From assembly GCA_034421515.1 (NCBI GenBank), contig DAOUKH010000054.1, positions 1 through 30,054 on the forward strand: a stretch of DNA of 30,054 nt, in the 5' to 3' direction. Position 1 is the first letter of the stretch. Each line of letters begins with the position of its first letter. The stretch comes from DAOUKH01 sp034421515. Its GTDB lineage: Bacteria; Chloroflexota; Dehalococcoidia; SHYB01. The position numbers and the translations under genes are program-made. Below the pieces are notes generated by a model. That model saw only the letters and a list, made by a program, of their open reading frames with translations, was not told the DNA's origin and did no database searches. This document shows, in pieces, positions 15,594 to 24,384 of this stretch.

Positions 15594-17315
15594 ATGGCGA
15601 AGAAGCGCTTTAGCGCCCTCTCCGACACCCTCACCGAGTACGTTGGCAACACCGCCGCCGCGGCCCTAGTGGGCTCCGCGATGGCGCTGATCGCCGCCGC
15701 GGTGCTGGCCCTCGTGGCCCGCGACCTCCGGGGCGCCGCCCTCGGCCTCTTCATCGTCGGCTTGGTGCTGCTGCTGGCGGCCTTCGCCTCCGGCTACTCC
15801 CAGGTCCGCGCCGCCGTCATGACGCGGCGGGGCTTCTACGGTCTCAACGCCACGGCGATGACCCTGCTCTTCCTCGCCCTCGCCGCCGTCATCATCTGGG
15901 TAGGCGCGCAGAGCAACGCCACGTGGGACGTGACCGCGACCCGCCAGTTCAGCCTCGCGCCGCAGACCGCGTCGATCCTCGACGACCTCGACAAGGAAGT
16001 GCGCGCCGTTGCCTTCTTCGTGCCCGGCGACGCCAACCAGACCGCGGTGCGCTCGACGTCGCTCGATCTGCTGGAAGAGTACGGCCGGCAGTCCGGCCTC
16101 TTCTCCTTCGAAGTCGTCGACCCCGACCTCAACCCGGAGACGGCGCGAAACTTCGGCATCAACCCCAACAGCGAGCCGGGGACCGTCGTCTTCGCGTCCG
16201 GCGGCGCGCTCCAGCCGGTTAACACGCTGATCTTCCAGTCCGAAGGCGGCTTCCTCCCGAACATCAACCTGGAGAAGGACTTCAGCCAGGCCATCCTCGC
16301 GGTGACCCGGGCCCAGCAGAAGGTCGTCTATTTCACCATCCGGCACGGCGAGCGCAACATCTCCGGCACCGACGACGCCGGCTACGGGCTCGCCCGCTTC
16401 GGCATTGAAGGCGACAACTACACCGTCCGCCCGCTGGACATCGTCACCGCCGGCGCCATCCCCGATGATGCCGCCGTGGTCGTCGTCGCCGGCCCCCAGC
16501 GCGAGCTGCTCGAAGAGGAAGTCGGGCCCCTGAACGACTACCTGCGCGGCGGCGGCAACGCGCTCTTCCTCCTAGACCCCAACCCCCCGGCGAGCTACGT
16601 CGCCATCCTCGAAGAGTGGGGCGTCACCATCGGCGAGGGTACGGTCGTCGACCTTGCCAGCTCCGTCTCCAACAACACGCGCGCGCCCTTCATTGGCGAG
16701 AGCGGCTACAGCCTCCACGAGGCGCTCCGCCAGCCCGCCGACGAGCTGTTCAACAACGTACGCTACACCCAGATCACCCACCCCATCGACGACTTCAGCT
16801 TCTACGACCACGCGGCCCCGATCATCCCGCTCGCCGATCAGGCCGCCGACCTCGAAGTCCCCAACATCTTCTACGCGGGGAACGAGATCACCATCGCCCC
16901 GTTCCTCACCACGACGCCCGTCTTCAGCTGGGCGGAACGAGACCCGGACACTGAGAGCCGCGACGACGACGAGCCCACCGGCCCGCTCGCCATCGGTGTC
17001 ACCATCGATGCCGCCGCCCCCTTCGGAGCCCAACCCGTGGAGGGCGCGCCCCGCACCAAGATCGTCGTGATCGGCGACTCCGACTTCGCCAGCAACCGCT
17101 TCTTAAGCTCTTTCAGCAACGGCGACGTCCTGCTCAACTCGGTGAACTGGCTCACCGGCGACTTCGACCTCATCTCGGTGCGCCCCAAGCTTCGCGACGC
17201 CCGCCTGCTCATCGTGAATCAGGACGAATGGAACTTCATCCGCTGGTCGAGCCTGCTCATCCTCCCCATCGTCGTCGGGTTCGCCGGCGCCTTCGTCTGG
17301 TGGAGGCAACGCTAG
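15594..17315 (+). CDS. GldG-like ABC transporter auxiliary protein
   Basis: Membrane-anchored extracytoplasmic protein of the GldG/ABC-auxiliary family, 573 residues. Three hydrophobic segments near the N-terminus (about 21-42, 48-68 and 85-105) precede a large soluble domain with KEVRAVAFFVP and VVYFTIRHGE, and a final membrane segment (about 552-571) ends in WWRQR. In the family this domain resembles a glutamine-amidotransferase-like fold without known catalysis. It starts at the base after the permease stop, so the three proteins are very likely one complex. Confidence 0.87.
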   Translation: MAKKRFSALSDTLTEYVGNTAAAALVGSAMALIAAAVLALVARDLRGAALGLFIVGLVLLLAAFASGYSQVRAAVMTRRGFYGLNATAMTLLFLALAAVIIWVGAQSNATWDVTATRQFSLAPQTASILDDLDKEVRAVAFFVPGDANQTAVRSTSLDLLEEYGRQSGLFSFEVVDPDLNPETARNFGINPNSEPGTVVFASGGALQPVNTLIFQSEGGFLPNINLEKDFSQAILAVTRAQQKVVYFTIRHGERNISGTDDAGYGLARFGIEGDNYTVRPLDIVTAGAIPDDAAVVVVAGPQRELLEEEVGPLNDYLRGGGNALFLLDPNPPASYVAILEEWGVTIGEGTVVDLASSVSNNTRAPFIGESGYSLHEALRQPADELFNNVRYTQITHPIDDFSFYDHAAPIIPLADQAADLEVPNIFYAGNEITIAPFLTTTPVFSWAERDPDTESRDDDEPTGPLAIGVTIDAAAPFGAQPVEGAPRTKIVVIGDSDFASNRFLSSFSNGDVLLNSVNWLTGDFDLISVRPKLRDARLLIVNQDEWNFIRWSSLLILPIVVGFAGAFVWWRQR

Positions 17316-17391
17316 GACCGGCAAAACCGACCCCGGCCGCCGCGCGTAGCGAGTTAAGACCAACCGGCGCCATGACCGAACGGCCTATCTC

Positions 17392-18417
17392 ATGAACTAC
17401 CGCCTCACCATTGGACTCGTCGTCGCGCTCGCCATTACGGCGGCCGTCTCCGCCATCATCGTCACCAACGACGATCCCGGCGTCCCCGACCGCGTCCGCA
17501 TCCAACGCGAGTTCTGGTATACGATCGACGACGACTCGATCAACAATGTTTCGATCCGCACCGGGGCCCAGGAACAGACCTGGGTTCGGGACGACGACCG
17601 CCGCTGGTTCTTCGAGGCGATCGACGGCGATCCCGTCGACCGTGCCCGCTGGGGCGGCGTCACCCTTCTGCTCAGCGGCCCGCAGCACGTCCGCGAGCTC
17701 GCCGGCGCGGCCGCCCACCTCGACCGCTACGGCCTCGTCTCCCCGGACACCGTCATCCGGATCGGCGTCGCGGGCGGCGGGGGCGGCGTCGTGGTCCGCC
17801 TCGGCGACCGGACGCCCGACGGTGGGGAAAACTACGCCCAGAAGGACGATGACCCAGGCGTCTATCTGATCGACTCTACCTGGGGCGAGGCGCTGACGAA
17901 GCTTGTTCGCGAGCCCCCGCACCAGACCCTCTGGGGCGCCGACAGCGTGGTGGAAGGGTTCAACGTCGAGCACCAAGGTAGCGAGCAGACCTGGGCGCTG
18001 GACGACGAAGGCAAATGGCGCTTCGACTCGCCGGAGGGCGACCTCATCGACGAGGAAGCTTGGGAGAGTGCTCTCGATCTTCTCACCGGCCCCCGCTTCC
18101 GCTACGAGGTCGAGGATGCGCCGGAGAGCCTCGAACCCTACGGGCTCGACGAACCCGTTGCCGTGGTCACCTTCCTCTTCAGGTCTGAGTCACCCGTCGA
18201 GGTGCGTCTCGGCGCCCAGACGCCCGACGGTGCGCGCCAATATGCCCAGATTCAGGACGCCGAATCCGTCATCCTGATCGCGAGCGATTGGGGCGCCGGC
18301 CTCGCCAACCTCATCCTCGACCCGCCTCCCATCGCGCCTCCCGCCGAAGACGACGAAGATGCGAACGGGGAGGCCGACGGCGAAGCCGCCGACGCCGACA
18401 GCGACGACTCGGCCTAG
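17392..18417 (+). CDS. DUF4340-like anchored protein with internal duplication
   Basis: 341 residues with one N-terminal membrane segment (about 5-24), then two tandem copies of the same domain (about 47-175 and 186-313), and an acidic tail of about 25 residues. Matching landmarks in both copies are EQTW (61, 198), YGL (113, 250), VRLG (135, 271), TPDG (141, 277) and YAQ (148, 284). DUF4340 proteins often follow GldG genes, and the function is unknown; the context suggests an extracytoplasmic part of the transporter. It starts 76 bp after the GldG-like gene without a good Shine-Dalgarno. Confidence 0.8.
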   Translation: MNYRLTIGLVVALAITAAVSAIIVTNDDPGVPDRVRIQREFWYTIDDDSINNVSIRTGAQEQTWVRDDDRRWFFEAIDGDPVDRARWGGVTLLLSGPQHVRELAGAAAHLDRYGLVSPDTVIRIGVAGGGGGVVVRLGDRTPDGGENYAQKDDDPGVYLIDSTWGEALTKLVREPPHQTLWGADSVVEGFNVEHQGSEQTWALDDEGKWRFDSPEGDLIDEEAWESALDLLTGPRFRYEVEDAPESLEPYGLDEPVAVVTFLFRSESPVEVRLGAQTPDGARQYAQIQDAESVILIASDWGAGLANLILDPPPIAPPAEDDEDANGEADGEAADADSDDSA

Positions 18418-18436
18418 CCGCCCGCTCCCTCCGGAA

Positions 18437-18493
18437 CCTCTTCTCCCGTGGGGAGAAGATTGAGATGAGGGGCCCCGTGCCAACCGCCACTGG
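18437..18493 (+). repeat. Hairpin repeat type B, copy 3
   Basis: CCTCTTCTCCC, GT, GGGGAGAAGATTGAGATGAG, GGGCCCC and a tail ACCGCCACTGG. Sits 19 bp after the DUF4340-like gene in a convergent gap. Confidence 0.88.
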
Positions 18494-18520
18494 CTATCAT
18501 AGGGCGCCAGCGGCCAGCCG

Positions 18521-18591
18521 CTCCCCCTCTGGGGGAGATTGAGAGAGGGCGCGCGCCGTCAGGCGGGCCAGCGCCCGCAGGGCGCTTCCCC
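18521..18591 (+). repeat. Hairpin repeat type A, copy 2
   Basis: CTCCCCC, TCT loop, GGGGGAGATTGAGAGAGGG, then a second hairpin AGCGCCC-GCA-GGGCGCT and CCCC. The second hairpin matches the copy at 25083. It ends 10 bp before the stop of the convergent cyclophilin gene. Confidence 0.87.
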
Positions 18592-18601
18592 ACGCAGCCC
18601 G

Positions 18602-19102
18602 CTACGCTTCCTCGATCGCGATCGCCTTGATTCGGTCGCCGGGCTCGCGTGCGGAGCCTGGATCGCGCACCGAGATCGCGTTCACCACGTCCATCCCCTC
18701 CGTCACCTTGCCGAAGACGGCGTGACGCCCGTCGAGGTGCGGCTGCGGGGCGAACGTGATGAAGAACTGGCTCCCATTGGTGTTGGGGCCGGCGTTCGCC
18801 ATGGAGAGCGTGCCTGCCTCGTGGACGAGGTCGGGGTGAAACTCATCCTCGAAACGATAGCCGGGACCGCCGGTGCCGGTACCGGTCGGGTCGCCGCCCT
18901 GGGCCATGAAGCCGGGAATGACGCGGTGGAAGGTGACGTCGTCGTAGAAGCCGTCGCGCGCTAGGAAGACGAAGTTGTTCACCGTCTTGGGGGCGCGGTC
19001 GGCGAAGAGCTCGACACGGAAGGAGCCGTTCTCCAGCTCAAACGTCGCGGCGTAGCTCTTGCTCGGGTCGATGGACATGGCGGGCGGTTGGTTGTACGAC
19101 AC
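18602..19102 (-). CDS. Cytoplasmic cyclophilin-type peptidyl-prolyl isomerase
   Basis: Cis-trans prolyl isomerase, 166 residues. Active-site residues are R60 (FHRV), F65 and Q68 (GFMAQGGDPTGTG), F114 (NGSQFFITF) and H127 (HLDGRHAVFGKV). No signal peptide, so cytoplasmic. The GTG start at 19102 is preceded by GGGAG at a good distance; an ATG eight codons further in (MSIDPSKSY) is possible. It lies 62 bp downstream of a lipoprotein paralogue on the same strand, so the pair arose by duplication. Confidence 0.93.
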   Translation of the reverse strand: MSYNQPPAMSIDPSKSYAATFELENGSFRVELFADRAPKTVNNFVFLARDGFYDDVTFHRVIPGFMAQGGDPTGTGTGGPGYRFEDEFHPDLVHEAGTLSMANAGPNTNGSQFFITFAPQPHLDGRHAVFGKVTEGMDVVNAISVRDPGSAREPGDRIKAIAIEEA

Positions 19103-19164
19103 GGAAACTCCCTTCAGGACTGCGGTCTTTTCGGCGAGGAGCGGAAAGCAGATTCCGACCCGCC

Positions 19165-19863
<699 letters not shown>

Positions 19864-19958
19864 CAGGGAAGCCTCCGGAAGAGCGGGCCGTGCGTGGCGC
19901 CGCTCGGCAGTCTGTTTCCTTCAGGATTGCATCCGGCCATCAGGGGCCGGCGGCGTCC

Positions 19959-19964
19959 TATGAT
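19959..19964 (+). promoter_or_regulatory. Possible -10 box of the zinc dehydrogenase gene
   Basis: TATGAT, 41 bases before the ATG at 20006. The -35 region is poor. Confidence 0.3.
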
Positions 19965-20005
19965 AGCATGGCGCGGCCTTCCGTTATTCACCAGAAAGCA
20001 CCGCC

Positions 20006-21031
20006 ATGAAAGCCGTCGTACTGGAGCAGCCCGGGTCGCCCGACGGCCTCCGCCTCCAAGAGGTCGAGACGCCGCGCCCCGGCCCCCGTGATGCCCTCGT
20101 CAAGGTCGCCGCCGCCGGCGTCTGCCACCACGACGTCGCCGTCATGCGGGGCCAGCTGCGCCGCGGCGTCAAGGAGCGTCTCATCCTCGGCCACGAGATA
20201 GCCGGCGTCGTCGAGAAAGTCGGCGCCGAGATCCGCGACCTCGTCCCCGGTGAGCGCGTCGCCTCGATTCTCACCAACTGCTGCGGTTCGTGCGAGCGTT
20301 GCCGCGCCGGCCGTGAGCACCGCTGCCTACAGGGCCATGGCATCGGCCACGGCGTCGACGGAGGCTATGCCGAGCGCGTCGCCGTCGCCGCGGCGAGCCT
20401 TGTGCGCGTCCCCGACGCCGTCCCCCTGGACCACGCCGCCATCGCCGCCTGCCCCATCGGCGTCGTCCTCCGCGCCGTCCGCGATCTCGCCCAACCTCAG
20501 CCGGGAGACACCGCCGTCGTCACCGGCGCGGGAGGCGGCGTCGGCATCCACGGCGTCGGCATCCTGAAGGCCAGGGGAGCCCGTGTCTTCGCCGTCACGA
20601 CGTCCCCGGCCAAGGAAGCCGCCCTCCTCGAGGCTGGCGCCGACCACGTCGTCGTCAGCCCCGACCTCGACTTCCACTGGGAGGTGCTGGCCCTTACCGA
20701 AGACGTCGGCGCCGACGTCGTCCTCGACTCCCTAGGCTCGCGGGCCTTCGACGCCGCCTTCCAGAGCCTGGGGCAATACGGGCGGCTCGTCTTCATCGGA
20801 GAGATGGGCGACAGGCAGGTCGCGCTCAACCCCGCCGAGCTCCTCTTCAAGGATGCCCGCCTCATGGGCATGACCGGCGCCAACAAGGTCGACCTCATCG
20901 AAGCCCTCACCCTGATCGACACAGGCGCCGTCCGCCCCGTCGTCACCCCCTTCCCCCTCGCCGACGCCGCCCGCGTCCACCAGCTCCTCCTCGACCGCGC
21001 CCTCACCGGCCGCGCGGTGCTCATTCCGTGA
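20006..21031 (+). CDS. Zinc-dependent alcohol dehydrogenase (MDR family)
   Basis: NAD(P)-dependent medium-chain dehydrogenase, 341 residues. Catalytic zinc ligands C40 (GVCHHD), H63-E64 (GHE) and C149 (AACPIG); structural zinc cysteines C93, C96, C99 and C107. The Rossmann glycine motif is VVTGAGGGVG (171-180). An ELLFKDARLMGMTGANK segment follows near the C-terminus. The substrate is not predictable. It is divergent from the cyclophilin pair and stands alone, followed by 640 bp without a secure gene. Confidence 0.9.
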   Translation: MKAVVLEQPGSPDGLRLQEVETPRPGPRDALVKVAAAGVCHHDVAVMRGQLRRGVKERLILGHEIAGVVEKVGAEIRDLVPGERVASILTNCCGSCERCRAGREHRCLQGHGIGHGVDGGYAERVAVAAASLVRVPDAVPLDHAAIAACPIGVVLRAVRDLAQPQPGDTAVVTGAGGGVGIHGVGILKARGARVFAVTTSPAKEAALLEAGADHVVVSPDLDFHWEVLALTEDVGADVVLDSLGSRAFDAAFQSLGQYGRLVFIGEMGDRQVALNPAELLFKDARLMGMTGANKVDLIEALTLIDTGAVRPVVTPFPLADAARVHQLLLDRALTGRAVLIP

Positions 21032-21058
21032 AGGTTCGTCCCGCCCGCAGGGAGCACC

Positions 21059-21095
21059 TTAAGCCTCCCTCCCCCTGGGAGGGACTGAGGGAGGG
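21059..21095 (+). repeat. Hairpin repeat type C, copy 1
   Basis: TTAAG, CCTCCCTCCC, CCT loop, GGGAGGGACTGAGGGAGGG. Preceded by GCACC as in the type A copy at 28604. The same element recurs at 25915. Confidence 0.87.
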
Positions 21096-21191
21096 CCGGA
21101 GTGGGGCGCGTGGCGGTCTTCTCCCTCTCCCGCTGGAGACCTTTGCGTAACCTTGGGCCTACCCCTGTGAGGCCGTTCGGGGGATAGGAAC

Positions 21192-21211
21192 GGGCGATTC
21201 GTGAATCGCCC
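21192..21211 (+). repeat. Hairpin repeat type D, copy 1
   Basis: GGGCGATTC, GT, GAATCGCCC: 9-bp perfect arms, followed by CTACAGGGG. Confidence 0.85.
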
Positions 21212-21242
21212 CTACAGGGGAGAAGACCCCGCCCGCACCCCT

Positions 21243-21263
21243 GGGCAACCACGAGGGTTGCCC
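21243..21263 (+). repeat. Hairpin repeat type D, copy 2
   Basis: GGGCAACC, 5-base loop, GGTTGCCC, followed by CTACATGG. The arm sequence differs from copy 1, but both sides changed together. Confidence 0.8.
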
Positions 21264-21314
21264 CTACATGGATGATCCGTCGGTGTCGTCGGAGGTTGTG
21301 TAGAGGTCTCCGCC

Positions 21315-21333
21315 GGGAGGGGTGCGCCAACGT
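21315..21333 (+). repeat. 19-bp exact repeat, copy 1
   Basis: GGGAGGGGTGCGCCAACGT, identical to 28673-28691; both copies lie in repeat-rich gaps near type D hairpins. Confidence 0.85.
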
Positions 21334-21354
21334 CAACGCAGCCCGCTGTCCCCT

Positions 21355-21522
21355 TTAGCCACCCTCGCGATCAGCACACCAGGGTCCCCGTATGCCGCGC
21401 TCCCCTTGATCCAAACCGAGCAACTCCCGCCTGACTTCATCCCAGTCAAGAACGGGGTCGGCCGGGTCGCTTAGCCGGTCGAGTGCCACGGAAAGGTCGT
21501 CAGAGTCCTGCAGACAACTCAT
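21355..21522 (-). CDS. Possible small hypothetical protein (55 aa)
   Basis: ATG at 21522 with GAGAG upstream and a TAA stop. The peptide begins MSCLQDSDDLSVALDRLSD and continues PVLDWDEVRREL. The DWDEVRREL end loosely resembles the C-terminus of small antitoxin-type proteins, but no toxin gene is next to it and the match is by eye only. It may be a gene, a fragment or chance. Confidence 0.3.
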   Translation of the reverse strand: MSCLQDSDDLSVALDRLSDPADPVLDWDEVRRELLGLDQGERGIRGPWCADREGG

Positions 21523-21671
21523 CGGTTATCTCTCGCCGATATCAGATAGTCAATCGATGAAATAGGCATCACTACGTTAAGGCCAGCGGCATCCGCGGTC
21601 AACGACACCCGGCCGTTTGACCCCGCGCCGCGTCATCCTTATCCTGGCCGCCGACCGTGGAGCCCCCGACG

Positions 21672-22196
21672 ATGCGATCGACAACCTACGTCAACCATAT
21701 GAACTTCGCCGTGCCGCCGGAGAACCTCGAGGCGCTCGACGCCTGCATTGAGGCGGTCCTCCCTTGGAAGCGTTACGTCAAGCGCGACGACCTCGTCGGC
21801 TACCGCATCCGCGGCGACGATTCCGGCTGCGTCTTCATCCGTCCCGTCGAGGCCTGCGGCGAAATCGCCTCCGTGATGAAGCGCGTCCGCCGCAGCGTTC
21901 CCGACCTCGACCGCGCCCTCGTCTCGCTGGAACAAAGCCCCGCCGACTACGCCGACCACTTCGGCTTCAGGGTGTCGAGCGTCGACGAGTGGGAGCGGCT
22001 GCTCGCCGGCTTCGAGTCGGCGGCGCGCGACCATCCCGAATGGCAGCTCACCGTCGTCGAGGTGCACCGGCCCGGCGATGCCGACGCCGTGACCCACCGC
22101 ATCTACCAGGCTTGGCTCCGCATCGGGCTCCTGGGCCCCCTCCGCAACACCTTCGAGATGCAGTGCGAGAACCCCGACGCCGCGCCGGCGGCGTAG
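21672..22196 (+). CDS. Probable VOC/glyoxalase-fold protein
   Basis: 174 residues from the ATG at 21672, chosen because GGAG lies 9 bases upstream; a GTG 15 bases earlier is possible. An N-terminal TYVNHMNFAVPPENLEALD looks like the first strand-helix of a vicinal-oxygen-chelate domain, with possible metal ligands H9 and the Glu of NTFEMQCEN near the C-terminus. DHFGFRVSSVDEWERLLAGF also fits a VOC half. The reaction is unknown. The downstream hydrolase starts 22 bp after it, so the two may be co-transcribed. Confidence 0.55.
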   Translation: MRSTTYVNHMNFAVPPENLEALDACIEAVLPWKRYVKRDDLVGYRIRGDDSGCVFIRPVEACGEIASVMKRVRRSVPDLDRALVSLEQSPADYADHFGFRVSSVDEWERLLAGFESAARDHPEWQLTVVEVHRPGDADAVTHRIYQAWLRIGLLGPLRNTFEMQCENPDAAPAA

Positions 22197-22218
22197 GCGC
22201 ACCTCCCCCGGACCAGAC

Positions 22219-22866
22219 GTGAGAACTGAACCCCTCACCATCCCCAACGGCGATGTCGTCCTCGAAGCCGAACTCGTGCTGCCCGACGGCGACGGCCCCT
22301 TCGGCGGCGTCGTGGTCTGCCACCCCCACCCGCAATACGGCGGCGACATGCGCAACAACGTCGTCGTCGCCATCATCCAAGGATTGCTGGCGCAGGGCAT
22401 CGCAGCGCTGCGGTTCAACTTCCGTGGCGCGGGACGCAGCACGGGGACCTACTCCGAAGGCGTCGGCGAACGCGACGACGCCCTCGCCGCCTTTGCCGCC
22501 CTCCGGGAGCACGAGGCCATCGATCCGGCGAGGGTCGCCATCGCGGGCTACTCCTTCGGCGCCAACATCGCCCTCTCGCTGGCCCCGTACCTCGACGACG
22601 CACTCGGCGTCGCGGCGGTGGCCCCGCCGCTACAGGGCCTCGCGCGCCCCGACATCCTCGACTACGCCAAGCCGAAGCTCATCGTCGCCGGCGACGGGGA
22701 CACCTTCGCCCACGCCGACGAGGTCCGCGCCGTCGTCGAGCGCATGGAGGGCGAGGCCCACCTCCGCGCCCTCGCCGGCGCCGACCACTTCATGGGCGGC
22801 TACGAAGCCGACATCGCCGAAGCCGCCGGCGCCTTCTTCGCCTCCCTCCTCAACCCGGCCAAGTAA
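22219..22866 (+). CDS. Alpha/beta hydrolase (dienelactone-hydrolase-like)
   Basis: 215 residues. HPHPQYGGDMRNNVV (35-49), FNFRGAGRSTG (67-77) and the nucleophile elbow GYSFGA with S112 place it in the short alpha/beta hydrolase family often annotated as dienelactone hydrolase-like. The remaining triad candidates are D161 (AGDGDTF) and H190 (GADHFMGG). No signal peptide. The start is GTG at 22219. The substrate is unknown. Confidence 0.88.
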   Translation: MRTEPLTIPNGDVVLEAELVLPDGDGPFGGVVVCHPHPQYGGDMRNNVVVAIIQGLLAQGIAALRFNFRGAGRSTGTYSEGVGERDDALAAFAALREHEAIDPARVAIAGYSFGANIALSLAPYLDDALGVAAVAPPLQGLARPDILDYAKPKLIVAGDGDTFAHADEVRAVVERMEGEAHLRALAGADHFMGGYEADIAEAAGAFFASLLNPAK

Positions 22867-22877
22867 CCGCCGCCGCG

Positions 22878-22883
22878 TATACT
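22878..22883 (+). promoter_or_regulatory. Probable -10 box of lspA
   Basis: TATACT, 9 bases before the ATG at 22893, with no Shine-Dalgarno. It predicts a leader of only about 3 bases. No clear -35. Confidence 0.45.
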
Positions 22884-22892
22884 AGAACCGCC

Positions 22893-23402
22893 ATGCACGC
22901 CCCGCCGCGCTCCTCCCGCCGGAGCAGGCTCATCCTCGCCGCGCTCCTCTTCGTAGTCATCGTCGTCTTCGATCAGGTCACCAAGTTCGTGACCCGTGCG
23001 CGGCTCGACATCGGCGAGATCTGGCCCGATTGGCCGGTGCGCTTCACCCACATCAAGAACAGCGGCAGCGCCTTCGGCCTCTTCGACGGTCAGACCTTCT
23101 TCCTCATCATCGCCTCGATCGTGGCCATCGCCTTCATGGTCTACTTCTTCCGGCAGGCCGCCGGATCGAGCTACGTCATCAGCGCCGCCATGGGCATGAT
23201 CCTCGGCGGCGCGGTCAGCAACCTCGCCGACCGCATCCGCGACGGCCACGTCACCGACATGATCGAGTTCCCCCACTACCCCGTCTTCAACGTCGCCGAC
23301 TCCGCCGTCGTCATCGGCATCGTGATCATCGTCCTCCGCGTCCTCCTAGCATCCAAAGCCGACGAGGAGCGCGCCGGGTCGGCGCCGGAAGGCCCCGGCT
23401 GA
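22893..23402 (+). CDS. lspA: Lipoprotein signal peptidase (signal peptidase II)
   Basis: Aspartyl protease that removes signal peptides from lipoproteins. 169 residues with four membrane segments (about 12-28, 68-86, 93-110 and 131-152). Family motifs are FDQVTKF, KNSGSAFGLF, GGAVSNLADRIRDGHVTDMI with catalytic D122, and FNVADSAV with catalytic D136. Its stop overlaps the rluD start by one base, a common pairing. The lipoprotein cyclophilin at 19165 is a candidate client. Confidence 0.96.
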   Translation: MHAPPRSSRRSRLILAALLFVVIVVFDQVTKFVTRARLDIGEIWPDWPVRFTHIKNSGSAFGLFDGQTFFLIIASIVAIAFMVYFFRQAAGSSYVISAAMGMILGGAVSNLADRIRDGHVTDMIEFPHYPVFNVADSAVVIGIVIIVLRVLLASKADEERAGSAPEGPG

Positions 23403-24337
23403 TGCCCGAGACGCGCTCGTTCACCGCGCCGCCGGGCCGGCCGAGGCTCGACGCCTTCCTTGGCACGCGGGCGCCCGACCTCTCCCGCTCCTACGCCAAG
23501 AAGCTCATCGCCGACGGCCTCGTCACCGTCAACGGTGCCGAGGCCAAGCCGGCCTACGCCCTCAGGGGCGGCGACCTCGTCTCGGTGGTCATACCCGACC
23601 CCGAACGGCTCGACCTGACGCCCGAGCCCGTCGACCTCGCCGTCGTCTACGAAGACGCCGACTTGATCGTAGTCGACAAGCCGGCGGGCATGACGGTGCA
23701 CCCCGCCCCTGGCCATCCCCGCGGCACGCTGGTCCACGCCCTGCTGGCGCACTGCCCCGACCTCGTGGGCATCGGCGGCGTCGAGCGCCCCGGCATCGTC
23801 CACCGCCTCGACAAGGACACCTCCGGCCTGATCGCCGTAGCCAAGAACGCCGCCGCGCACCGTTCCCTCACCGGCCAGTTCAAAGCGCGCACCGTCTCGA
23901 AGATGTACCTGGCCTTGGTAAAGGGACGTCCCAAACCGGCCGAGGACCGCATCGACGCGCCCCTGGCCCGCGACCCCCGCCACCGCAAGCGCATCGCCCC
24001 CGTCGACCGCGGACGGGAGGCCGTCACCGGTTACCGCGCCACTGCCGTCTACGATGGCGCATCGCTCCTGGAGGTCCGCCCCGTCACCGGCCGAACCCAC
24101 CAGATACGAGCGCATCTCGCCTCGATCGGGCACCCCATCGTCGGCGACGCGCTCTACGGCGGAAAGTCGCCGCTGCTCTCGCGGCACTTTCTCCACGCGG
24201 CGCGCCTCGAAATCGACCACCCGAGAACCAGCGACCGGCTGGTGCTGGAAGCGCCCTTGCCCGCCGACCTCACGGCGGCGCTCGACGCCCTCACGCCGTT
24301 GACACCTGAAAAAGAACGCTCCTATACTAGCCGTTGA
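23402..24337 (+). CDS. rluD: RluD-family 23S rRNA pseudouridine synthase
   Basis: RluA-family pseudouridine synthase, 311 residues from the ATG at 23402, which overlaps the lspA stop. The frame is open upstream, but that part reads lspA out of frame. An N-terminal S4 RNA-binding domain (about 14-60) contains RSYAKKLIADGLVTVNG. The catalytic domain has HRLDKDTSGL with D137, then RPVTGRTHQIRAHLASIGHPI and ALYGG. The exact target uridines (RluD-type) are family inference. A strong promoter for rpsU lies inside the last 40 bases. Confidence 0.93.
   Translation: MPETRSFTAPPGRPRLDAFLGTRAPDLSRSYAKKLIADGLVTVNGAEAKPAYALRGGDLVSVVIPDPERLDLTPEPVDLAVVYEDADLIVVDKPAGMTVHPAPGHPRGTLVHALLAHCPDLVGIGGVERPGIVHRLDKDTSGLIAVAKNAAAHRSLTGQFKARTVSKMYLALVKGRPKPAEDRIDAPLARDPRHRKRIAPVDRGREAVTGYRATAVYDGASLLEVRPVTGRTHQIRAHLASIGHPIVGDALYGGKSPLLSRHFLHAARLEIDHPRTSDRLVLEAPLPADLTAALDALTPLTPEKERSYTSR
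24299..24328 (+). promoter_or_regulatory. Sigma70-type promoter of rpsU, inside rluD
   Basis: Perfect TTGACA (24299-24304), 18-bp spacer, TATACT (24323-24328). It is the best promoter seen in the window. The predicted start, near 24335, coincides with the rluD stop and the first base of a hairpin. Confidence 0.78.
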
Positions 24338-24384
24338 GCCCAGCGAATCTGGGCTCATTTCATGAGAGAGGGGGGGTGAGATGT
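24335..24384 (+). promoter_or_regulatory. rpsU mRNA leader with 5'-terminal hairpin
   Basis: TGAGCCCAG (24335-24343), CGAAT loop, CTGGGCTCA (24349-24357): a perfect 9-bp stem. A second stem CTCAT (24354-24358) / ATGAG (24362-24366) shares bases with the first, so the two exclude each other. The purine-rich ribosome site (AGAGGGGGGG) follows. It may stabilise or regulate rpsU mRNA, or act as a weak terminator for rluD; no T-run beyond TTT is present. Confidence 0.55.

Larger units (their letters stand above)
21032..21671. other. Long repeat-rich intergenic region
   Basis: About 640 bp without a secure gene. It holds hairpin repeat C copy 1, two TGTAGGGG-type hairpins, a 19-bp element repeated exactly at 28673, and one possible small minus-strand ORF (21355-21522). 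The part from 21520 to 21580 is visibly more AT-rich. Confidence 0.7.

Noticed and set aside
23030..23401. Upstream extension of rluD
   Set aside because: It is lspA read out of frame; the real start overlaps the lspA stop.
24334..24384. Upstream extension of rpsU
   Set aside because: The added residues cover the leader hairpin; bS21 proteins begin close to VEVKLGPEE-like sequence.
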